A stretch of 64,000 nucleotides of DNA, taken from contig CM033400.1 of assembly GCA_019426215.1 (NCBI GenBank), forward strand, positions 12,694,568-12,758,567. Reading direction: 5' to 3'. The notes below the pieces were generated by a model. It saw only the letters and a program-made list of their open reading frames with translations, was not told the DNA's origin and ran no database searches. Positions 55,343-64,000 of the stretch are shown here, piece after piece. The translations under genes and the position numbers were made by a program. The stretch comes from Buddleja alternifolia (Eukaryota > Streptophyta > Magnoliopsida > Lamiales > Scrophulariaceae). Positions within the stretch are counted from its first letter, which is position 1. Each line of letters starts with the position of its first letter.

Positions 55343-55367
55343 AGCGCTTCTTGGGAGGCAACCCAAG
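55343..55367 (+). other. Conserved hairpin block
   Basis: Identical to the 25 bp at 9720-9744. The stem CTTGGG/CCCAAG encloses AGGCAA. Confidence 0.75.
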
Positions 55368-56961
55368 TTTGTAAGTTTTCTTTTTTCATTTTGCTTTCGT
55401 TTTTGTCTTGTTTAGTTTGTTTCTTTATGTTATGTTCAAACATGCACTTTGGCATGTTTCTCTTTGAGTCTTGATGGTTTTGTATTGTGAGTACATAACA
55501 TGTAGTAGCAGAGTTTTGCATTGGAAATCTTTCATTGAGGATTTGAGCTTGGAGAGGATCTCACGTGATTAAGGGTTGCTTTTCAGCACCCTTTTTGTAA
55601 GTACTCTCATTTACTCCCCTTTTGAGTATGTATGATTGTGTCAACATTGAGGGCAATGTTGAGTTTAAGTGTGAGGCGGTATCGATATGTCGTGTGATCT
55701 TGTTTTTAACTCAAGTTTGGGGGAACCGTTGCTATTGCATGTATGTTCTAAATTTTTGAGAAAAATCAAGCATGGCCAAATTTTGTTCTAGGATATGAGC
55801 TTGCCAATTAGTGCAATTAGACTTGAGAACTCGAGACAATGGCATGATATCTTGTATGTTCTATTAATGGTCTAAAATGAAAAATTACACATCTTGATTA
55901 TGCTCATTTCAACATTAGTTGAGAATTAATCTCCCTTAGATGATACACGTTGCACATAAGTCGAAGGTAGAGGGATTGAAAAGGGTTCCCCATTCCGAGA
56001 CATGTGAGGAGCACCCCCGGATATATTAACCTAGATTTTTCATGTTGTTTTGAGATGATTAGTTGCTTAGGGGTTCATAATTGTGTTAGTTGAATGAATG
56101 ATTGAGATAAGATTGGTATGACCTTGAAAATTCGGTCAGGCCAACGAGTATTGGAGGTCATCAAAGCACCATTGCCTATATACTATACTCGTTAAGCTAA
56201 TTTGAGCTTTGCTCAAGCCAATCGGGAATGAGTTGAATAAAAGACCTCGTTCTATTTCATGACCTTTGCCACTCGGGTAATTAAGTTCGTAGGAGTGTCC
56301 TCACACTTAGCACCCTAAAACCCTCTGGTTTGGGAGTTGTTGATCCAAAGCCCGTTACATGGGTGGCAAAGAAGATCTAAAGGGGTAGAACATCGCACGA
56401 GGCCTTATGTCGTTATAAGATTAAATCATTCAAAGCGTGAAATGTCAATGTAAAGTGAATGGAAGTGAGCACAATTTATCCTTAAAGTTTCTTATGATTC
56501 GATGAGCTTTATGATCTATCGAAAGTTGGTACATATGGGGAATGTTTTCGAGCATGGTGTGGATGCCGTTTGATCATAATTCCCTAGATCTTATCCCACT
56601 ACACCCTTTGGAAATTGGTTCAATTCTAGGTGTTGAGTGAGCATTGTCTAAATTTGTGTACATATTGTTGAGCTTTATTGTCACTTGATTCGTGCCATTG
56701 CATCATAGTTCTTATTTCAAGTTGTCACGGTTGGTTTGAGCATAACATCCTTCGATTTTGTGGGTATATCGTATGCAAACCCTCACGAGACTATAACTCG
56801 TCTTCTGAGGTAACTCAAAGGTTTAAAGGCTTGTTGCACATGCTAAGTGCAACCGGTTACTCCACGAAAGCGACTTAGTTAGTAGTTTTCTTTTCTTTTC
56901 TCCCTTGTTTGATGATGTTTCCATATCCTAAAATTCTTATTGCTTGAGGTCGAGCAATTGA
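55368..56961 (+). other. Untranslated 3' region of the Athila-like derivative
   Basis: There is no coding sequence. It contains ACATTGAGGGCAATGTT (55644-55661), a near-inverted repeat, and other blocks related to 5853-7165. Confidence 0.65.
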
Positions 56962-56982
56962 TAAGTGTGGGGGGGGGGGGGT
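56962..56982 (+). other. Polypurine tract
   Basis: AAGTGTG followed by a run of G and a final T abuts the 3' LTR at 56983. Confidence 0.85.
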
Positions 56983-58287
56983 TGATAAGAGTCATTTTTA
57001 CATGTTTTTAAGCCCTTACGTGTATGTTTTAGATTCATTTATCGCTTGATTTATGCCACATATGCATATAATCTATGTGCCAATTGAGTAAAGGTGGAAA
57101 ATCACTGCAATCGACGTAAAATGCACAAAAACACAGTATTTCAGTATATTTTGAAATCGAATTTGAGGAATTTTTCTTCAAGAAAGTTGTATATCTCCGT
57201 CTTGGCTTCATGTGGCAACTTGAATCATCCAAATCCGAGGTCCTTGGAGAAAGTTATGAAGAAAACACGGTTGCTGCGCTGAAAAATAAGAAACGGTTAA
57301 GACTTCGGACTGTGGCGCCTAGGCTCCAGTCAACTTCTTCCCCAAGGCTTAGGGGGGTTCAAAAATCTGGGGAAGGAAGGCATTTTTCTGGGATTTTGAG
57401 CCGAAATTCATCAATCATGGAAGGAGAAGAAGGGGGATTAAGCTAGAGATTGAAGTTCCAAGCTAGGATTCATCATCAATCAAGCCTTAGGGGTTTTACT
57501 TGCTTTCATTACATGTTTATGTTCATAAGTATGTATATGACTGTTCTAGATCTTCTTGAGTTATTGATGATGAACTAATTTTGTAGAACTAAGGCCATGT
57601 GAAGGCCAAATTATGAGTCAATATATATATGAAGTGAATTTTCGTATTAATTCTCCTATTGCTTTGTATGTTGATTTTATGTTTTTATTCCAATCATGTG
57701 CTTGACCACCATATGCTTGCTATCTTGCCTAATCTAGTCATTCGAAAGAAGATAGGTTAGGGTTCAAGGGAATTAACACATCATCCGAAACAAATGAGGA
57801 ATTTCCCCTAGAGATAGGTAAAGATTCTCGGGTGCGGTTAGCCTGATTTATCCGGGGAAACTCTAGACGTTAATGCGTGGTTATTGATTAGATTCTCGGA
57901 TAGACATATTTAGATAACCGTCGATTAATCATAGGATTATTATGAACCGAGACATCGGTTAATAGTTAATTAAGGAGTTTCCACCAAAGTAATAGGAGTC
58001 TAATAATTCGAGGAGTAACCCATATATATATTGACGAGTAAATTCGGTTGTAGCATGTGCCTTAGTCATTTTATCATACGTGAGTTTTAATCTATAGCTC
58101 GTTTCCTCTTTTATCCTTCGTTTATTCAATCAATTCTTGTACATTACTTTAATTGTCTTTCTTTTATTGTTAATCATAAACTAAAATACCTAGTCCTTGA
58201 GGTTCGACAACCCGGACTTTTAGTCCACTTATTACTACGCACGACTAGTATACTTGCTATCCAAGCACGTTAGGAATTATCGTGTCA
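56983..58287 (+). repeat. 3' LTR of the Athila-like derivative
   Basis: 1305 bp, ending TTATCGTGTCA. It differs from the 5' LTR by a 22-bp deletion in the palindrome pair and scattered substitutions. Confidence 0.93.
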
Positions 58288-58940
58288 ATAATGGGAGGCA
58301 ATTTAATGGAATTAAGCTAAAAAATCGATGTGAGGGATTAGGAATCCAGCAACAATTCAGCTCGGTGGCACATCCACATGCTAACAGACAAGTGGAAGTC
58401 ACGAATCGGATTTTAGTGCAGGGATTGAAAACTAGGTTGGAAGAAGCAGGAGGAAATTGGGTAGATGAATTACCCTTTGTGTTATGATCCTACAGAACAA
58501 CACCTAAAACCCCCCACAAGGGAAAGCCTATTGCAATTGGTATACGGAATGGAGGATGTGATACCACCTGAGATTAGGGTACCAACCCTCCGGATTGAAC
58601 ACTTTAATGCAGAACAAAATGAAGTAAGGATGCGACAAGAGTTATATATGATCGAGGAAGGGAGAAGTAAGGTATACTTACGTATTGAACTATACAAACA
58701 ACACATCCAAAGGTCCCAAGCTAGCATGGTCCGTGAGAGGAATTTCCAGGTAGGTGACCTCGTCCTTAAAAGGGTAGAGGCCACGCATGCGGTGAAAATG
58801 TAAGGACCTAACTAGGATGGTCCATATAAAGTAACCAAGGTGCTAAAAGGAGAAGCCTATGAGTTGCAGAATGGAGAGGGAAAGCAACTCCCTCGCCCCT
58901 AGAACATGCAAAACCTGAAGAGATTTTATGTCTAGGGAGG
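58288..58940 (+). pseudogene. Tat-lineage integrase, C-terminal half
   Basis: It resumes exactly where 53362 stops, after the TSD: NGRQFNGIKLKN, then HPHANRQVEVTNRI with the catalytic Glu (VEVTNRI), NWVDELPFVL, SYRTTPKT and VYGMEDVIPPEI, with a frameshift near 58480. RNFQVGDLVLKRVE near 58740 and stops near 58801, 58812 and 58900 mark the end of pol. Together with the N-terminal half it would make one integrase domain. Confidence 0.85.
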
Positions 58941-59642
58941 ACAACGAGATATTCTTAAAATCATTGTATATTCCTAACCAGGAGTGTGGTCAGGAAGATT
59001 GTGAGTCAATTTTGCAGGGCAAAAACATGCAACATGAGCTAAGTAATACTGCGATTGCTTTTTATTAGAATATTTTCTGATTTATTTTCTGCAAAATGAT
59101 ATGATCTGTTTATTAGAATATATGTCTTGTGCAACACATCTTTTTTATTTAATCACTATTTGCACTACCACACACATCGAAGATATGGGGGTGTTGGTGG
59201 TGTGAAGTAGACGGTGTTTAGGAAAATTGGATGGGTAACCTGGATCCGTCCAGTCAGGGGAAAATTGGCTGCGGATCCATCTGGCTCCACTCCAAAAAAA
59301 GAAATAAGGATGGTCAAAGAAAAAATAAGGTTGGAGACTTCTCAGTTTATTTCTCAAACTAGAAGAAATAAGGATGGTTAGAAGAAATAAAGTTAGGGGG
59401 GCAGCCTCTTGGTTGGTCCCCGTGATGGGGTGAGACATACAAGTCCACTCATACTCCATGGTAGCGAAAGGGGCAAAATTTAGGAGAAAAAGGCAGAAAA
59501 AATGAAGGAAAACCCCCGGTAGCATACTAGTCTGGTGCGAGCCCGGGGAAGAAATTGTGATACGGAGTGAAGAATTCATGAGAGTCAAAAGGCTGATACA
59601 TCTTTAATATGTGCAAACTCTTGCCATATCCCTATTTTTTTT
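58941..59642 (+). other. Post-pol spacer of the Tat-lineage element
   Basis: No coding sequence is recognised. Several AGAAATAAGGATGGT repeats lie at about 59300-59385. Confidence 0.5.
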
Positions 59643-59647
59643 ATATG

Positions 59648-61473
59648 TGTTAGGAAATTCATTGTTAGATGTTTTGATGATGACAAGATAGGAATTCATG
59701 TTAGACCCCAAAAGAATGTAAGTTTATACTTTCATAGAATATCTGTATAAGCGTTTGAAAGTGTATTAGCTTGTTAGGCTTGTAATCTTTATCTTTGTAG
59801 CTTTTAGACTAAGTATTTAATACCAAGTCACTGATAGAATTCTGAGTGAGTCTATCAAGGATGAAGTTGAAGATCAGCGTCTGAAGTCAAGTGAAGATGA
59901 AGATTTGTCTTAAGCGTCTGTCAAACGCTTAAGAGTCTATTTCAGGAGTTATGAATCAAGCGTTCGAGAGAATGTTCTTAGCGCCTAGCTAACGCTAAAG
60001 GACTGTTCCAGAAGTGTGAACCGAGAGCTCAGATACTCAAGCGTTCATCGAAAGGATTCACCTGAAATACATCCTCAAGTCATCTAATCCTCAACGGTCA
60101 TTTATTTCCAGCGGGAAATCAATTCAAGTGCATTAAATGCGATCTGACTTGTGGACAAGCTACCTTTTGACTAGACTGTCAGCTTTTCAGAGTTCAAGTC
60201 TGCTCCTGTCAAATCGGATTCAGTAGAAATTAAGGAATGTCAGAAAAGGGACTATTTGCGCTCAATTGTGTCCAACGGACAAATCCCAAGAAACCCTATA
60301 AATAGTACACTTCAGTAAAACCTCATGTGTGAGATGTGAGACGTGAGAGAGAATGTGCGAAGAGCCAAAACTTTGCTGAAATAATTTGAGAGAAAAAGCT
60401 TCCAAACTCCATAGCCAATTGGAATTCAAGAAAGTTAATTCTTTCAACAAGCAGTATTTTTGTGTAAGAGAAGCTTGTTGAAGAAGATCTTTCTTGAAGC
60501 TCCAATATCCTTTAAAGCTTCTCAAATACATTCCAAGACAGTCACCCGATATCTCAAACCTCTTTAAAGAAGAACCCAAACTATTATTGAGATATCCCAA
60601 GTTGTTTGAACTTCCCAACATCAAACAAACCTGTTACAATAAACCCTCAACATCTTTCATCTGAGTGAGAAAGTTTGTTGACTTCTACAAGCAATATTTT
60701 TGAGTAAGAGAAGCTTGTTGAAGAAGGTCTTTATTGGAGCTGAAGTCTGTGTGATCAAGGAGCTCAAGGCCATCTTGGAAAAGATCTTTATTGGAGCTGA
60801 AATCTGTGTGATCAAGGAGCTCGAGATCGTCTTTCCAGAAGTAGAGGATTGAAGTGGCTTGTAGCGGAAATCTGTGTGACCAAGGAGCTCAAGTCATCCA
60901 TATCCATCTCTTCCCTGTTCCCTATTTTGTAGAAGTCTCTGTGTGACTCTTCGAGAATCAATTTAGTGGATTGCCTCCGAGTGTTCGAGGAGAAGAAGGA
61001 CGTAGCTGGGATTACACCACCCAGTGAACCTTACAAAATATTGTGTCATTTACTTTTCAGTCAATTCTTTTATCTATCATATCATTGCATAAACTGATTA
61101 AGTAAAACACAATCAAAAGCTAAGCAACTAAAGAAACCTTTGTGACGCTAAATTCTTTCAAAGAGAAGACTCCAAAAATTATTCCGCTGTGCTAACACTG
61201 ATTAAAGAACTGAATGCTTAAACCTACTTGGATAAAGTATTCAAATCTTGAAGTCTAAGTTAACTTTATAAAAATAGTCTTCATGACACGCTTCGCCAAA
61301 ACACCTATATTTTAAGTGAACGCTTAAGTCAAGCGTTAGACACTTCAAGCGTCTACTATTTCAAGCGTCCAAAAACCATTTTAATACGTAATCTTTTGAA
61401 GTCGAAAAAGACTTCAGGTCTATTCAACCCCCCCCCCCCTCTAGACCGTTTCGTATGCCACTTGGGACCAACA
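59648..61473 (+). mobile_element. Solo LTR, SIRE-like, 1826 bp, nested downstream of Tat pol
   Basis: It runs from TGTTAGGAAATTC to GGGACCAACA with the TSD ATATG at 59643-59647 and 61474-61478. It is homologous to the 3' LTR at 1269-2764. Internal tandem duplications explain its greater length: GAGCTGAARTCTGTGTGATC occurs at 60737 and 60794 with a third variant near 60865, and a CAAGCARTATTTTTG...AAGCTTGTTG block occurs at about 60450 and 60690. TATA box at 60297-60303. Confidence 0.93.
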
Positions 61474-61478
61474 ATATG

Positions 61479-61859
61479 CAAGTGTGCATGTACTTTTTCA
61501 ATGTGTTACAAGCACATTCTAAACTATCTTGCTACCCAGCTAGCTGAAAAACTACCAGAATTATGTGCTCAATTTGATGCTAAATTGTCATCTGCACATC
61601 ATATGTGGGTTTCATTTTATATGTTCACAAGCATCTGTTTCAGTTAGCATCAAGGTATGCATGTGATTTCAACAAAGCACAAACGGATAAGATATAATAA
61701 AAGCTAGATCATCCATAATAGAAAAATAGAAGCATCTCAAACAAAACATCTCATACCTCGAAGGGAAACCAAACAAAAACCACAAAAGGAAAATATTGTT
61801 TTTAGGCTACAGCACAGCCTAATCAAAATAAGATAGCTTTTTCAAAATAAGCATAAGAT
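61479..61859. other. Spacer, nothing recognised
   Basis: AT-rich sequence between the solo LTR and the end of the antisense ORF. It probably includes the 3' untranslated part of the antisense transcript. Confidence 0.4.
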
Positions 61860-63747
61860 TCACTTTGCATTAGCAGAAGCATTCTCGACCACATTCTCGG
61901 CCACACCAGCAGGATTGTCAGCAGGTGGTTCAGCTGGATGATCCATTACCTGGACAGGATTAGGACTGACATCCTTCGCAACTATGGCACGAATTTCACC
62001 TGGAATGTTTTCAGATGGTGGAGTAGGCCGCTTCAACAAAGCAACATCCATTGCGGCATCGACATCTAGGAAAGAGATATCACTTCTAGTAGGAGGGTAA
62101 CCAGTATCAGCAAATTGATTTTTGTATCCCTCAAAACCCTTCTCAAAGTATTCTAGAGTTTTAACATCCACCATGTTTAGAAACTCGCTAGAGGCCAGGA
62201 ACTTCGTCTTGTATGCCTCCAAGAAAGCTTGACCTTCAACAAAGTGAGGAAAATCCTCAGGGCCCATCTGGCGACCTTTAATAATGGCATCTTGAAGCTC
62301 CATTTCTTGGTGGTCCAAGGCACTTTTCAGCTGGTCCTCCAGGACCCTAATTCTTCTGACAAAACAACAGCACGAGATTCCTGCTCTTGAATGTCTAGGA
62401 GGGCTTTTTATTTCTCTTTTTGCCAAGACTGTTCCAAGGACACATAAGCTCCCACTTGCTCTTTCTCCTTGGCCAGATCTCTTTTTCAGATTATCCACCT
62501 TAGTTAACTGGCTTATGTTTAGCAAGGCCTGTCCTGTCAGAAGGCTAAACTCCACACAAAAAGGAGAAAAGTAAAACACTTCAACCATGCAGGAAGATTG
62601 AATAAACGCAAATACGGCATACCTTAGGAAGCATTTTAGTCAACCAGTTAAGCGTTTCATTAGGTTGGAGGGACTTCAGCAGTTGACTATCTAAGGAGTT
62701 GGCATATTCTTCAGGAAGCTATGCATGACCACCAAATCTTTACTTTTTAGCATAAAGGTTTGAGAAAGATCTTGAGCCCATGAGCGAGTGCGAAGGGTAG
62801 AAGACTCAGTAGTATTGAAAGTCAAGGAAAGCATGACCTCCCTGAATAAATTCAGAACAGTCAGATGAAAGGTATAGGAGGAAAATCAACAACAAAAGTA
62901 TAAGCATTTGGTTAAAAAAGTTACCTGTAGTTTCACCCTTCATGTCCACCTCAATGGGACTCAAGGTGAAATCATATAACAAGCGGGGGTCAACTAATTT
63001 CCCCACATCATACTCATCCCAATTTAAATAATTCAACAATGTTTGGCTAAAAGGAAGTCGGTTATAAAGAGGATACAAGTTGGGTTTCCCTAACTTTTCT
63101 ATGCATTCGTGAGGAAAATCCCAAAAAGTTCCTTCAGGAGGAGTGATGAAAAAGTAACTTTTATTCCAGTCTTTTTCAGAAGGATAGGCAGAGAAAAAGT
63201 GAACTTCTTTTCTAGGGGTGAAATAGAACACCCCTGATTCATTCCCTGAAGAGCGAGGTAAAAGATAAGAGCAAAGAAGGTCGGCAGTAGGACTATGGCC
63301 TAGACTACGCAACAACACATTGAAGGCAACAATGGCTCGCATAGCATTTGAGGAAAGTTGGTTGAAAGGCACTTTGTACTTCTTGGCTATAGCAACATAA
63401 AGAGGGTCAATCGGAAAATGTAAACTGGCTCGGAGATGGACAACATAAAAAGCCAGAAAACCAGGGAGAGGAAGATGAGCTCTATATGTGGCACTAGGAA
63501 CTTGGATACGATGAGATAGAGGGATGCTATAAGTGGCCTTGATGCTCTTTTCTTGGTGAAGGGTAAAACGTGACCTGTACACCATCCAGAAATTAGCCCC
63601 TGGAGCAGCAAGTAATACTTTTTCTTGGGCACTCAGAGTCTCTTCAGCCACTTCGTCCAACGCATCTGGAGCAGGTTGATTGAGGTTTTCTAGAGGGATT
63701 TTGTGAGAAACCTCAAGAGGATGCCTCTCTGAGATAGGCTGGGCCAA
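61860..63747 (-). pseudogene. Spliced antisense ORF, putative gypsy-type transposon domain family, damaged
   Basis: Three probable exons on the minus strand: 63747-62925, 62841-62623 and 62533-61860, with introns of 83 and 89 bp bounded by GT...AG. Exon 1 resembles the plant putative gypsy-type transposon domain (Transposase_28): LPLPGFLAFYVVHLRASLHF, IDPLYVAIAKKYKVP, QLSSNAMRAIVAFNVLLRSL, and a FYFTPRKEVHFFS segment. Exon 2 has SWAQDLSQTFMLKSKDLVV and, after a one-base frame change, NETLNWLTKMLPK. Exon 3 has a coiled coil (RVLEDQLKSALDHQEMELQD) and a Pro/Ala/Asn-rich acidic end. Exon phases do not join cleanly, so it is decayed. The frame may extend upstream beyond 63780. Function unknown. 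Confidence 0.65.
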
Positions 63748-63781
63748 AAAGGAGAAAAACCAGATATGCGAGGACTATTTC

Positions 63782-64000
63782 AAGGAGTAGAAGAAGAGGA
63801 GTCCAAATGTATGGTTCCCCGCGGTTGATGAGCGTTATAAGATTCATCCGGGGAGTGACGAGATGATGACGGGTTTGCCAAGTTTATCGGTAGCATTGCC
63901 GTCGAAACATCTGCCAGATTTTCGGCAAGAGGAGGAGGATTATATATGTTTTTAGGAGGGATTATTTGGACATTGTCATCAGAGGAAATCAGAGTAGGAT
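63782..64000 (-). pseudogene. Possible upstream part of the antisense ORF
   Basis: The minus strand is open from the window edge to a TGA near 63780, with SSSRHSPDESYNAHQPRG and a Ser-rich end. It reads into the antisense ORF region in a different frame, so it is either the N-terminal part with a frameshift or an upstream exon. Confidence 0.35.

Larger units (their letters stand above)
53363..58287 (+). mobile_element. Athila-like deletion derivative (non-autonomous, 4925 bp), nested in integrase
   Basis: LTRs of 1330 and 1305 bp, primer site, polypurine tract and the TSD ATAAT (53358-53362 and 58288-58292) are all present. The 2.3-kb interior keeps only scraps of protease and early RT plus the conserved 3' untranslated region, so all enzymes must come from elsewhere. 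LTR ends (TGATAAGAGTC, CGTGTCA) and 3' region are related to the 12-kb Athila element at 4501-16724. Confidence 0.93.
45440..64000 (+). mobile_element. Large degraded Tat-lineage Ty3/gypsy element, host of three nested insertions, running off the window
   Basis: A probable 5' LTR, primer site, gag, protease, RT, RNase H, a second RNase H-like domain, integrase and a spliced antisense ORF follow each other. Three insertions with clear TSDs break it (46832-48973, 53363-58287, 59648-61473). Two RNase H regions (about 51900-52280 and 52310-52620) are a hallmark of the Tat lineage. No 3' LTR is seen before 64000, so the far end lies outside. Many stops and frameshifts make it old. Confidence 0.75.

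Overview
This window is plant nuclear DNA, almost certainly from a eudicot and from a repeat-rich, probably pericentromeric or otherwise gene-poor, region. I see no intact host protein-coding gene. The sequence is mostly nested transposable elements: Ty1/copia SIRE type, Ty3/gypsy Athila and Tat types, a CACTA transposon, MULE, hAT, a MITE and a LINE remnant. It also holds one endogenous pararetrovirus (family Caulimoviridae) and one piece of mitochondrial DNA. Element boundaries were set by matching terminal sequences and target-site duplications (TSDs) read directly from the sequence.

Layout. 1-2764: the 3' part of a SIRE/Maximus-like copia element (env-like ORF remnant, polypurine tract, 3' LTR), which sits in a truncated MULE (2765-4096). 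4501-16724: a complete but mutated Athila-type gypsy element on the minus strand, with 1338-bp LTRs, TSD GTATC, gag-pro, broken pol and an open third ORF; it splits a minus-strand promoter plus start codon at 16725-17075. 17076-20318: a short non-autonomous Tat-like element with a decayed gag. About 20600-27475: a nearly complete, heavily mutated endogenous pararetrovirus in the order small ORFs, capsid, movement protein, protease-RT-RNase H, ORF4. It is followed at once by a mitochondrial-type block (about 27480-29192) that ends in a deleted rrn18 (18S rRNA) fragment. 29193-32312: AT-rich intergenic DNA with microsatellites, tandem repeats and a MITE. 32316-41549: a complete 9.2-kb CACTA transposon with a decayed TNP2-type transposase gene and a multi-exon second gene ending in a Ulp1-like protease domain. 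41553-45440: intergenic DNA with a 685-bp hAT derivative and a LINE RNase H relic.

From about 45440 to beyond the window end lies one large, decayed Tat-lineage gypsy element (gag, protease, RT, two RNase H regions, integrase). It has been invaded by a 2142-bp solo LTR in gag (TSD GGAGG), a 4925-bp Athila-like deletion derivative in the integrase (TSD ATAAT) and a 1826-bp SIRE-type solo LTR downstream of pol (TSD ATATG). At 61860-63747, on the opposite strand, is a spliced, decayed ORF resembling the putative gypsy-type transposon domain family; I interpret it as the antisense ORF that some Tat-lineage elements carry between pol and the 3' LTR.

The most interesting signals are: a GC-rich palindromic module (GGCGCCTAGGCGCC and variants) shared by the Athila LTR promoter region, an untranslated spacer and the gag coding sequence; a long leader segment duplicated in front of both CACTA genes; the antisense ORF; and the direct junction between viral and mitochondrial DNA.
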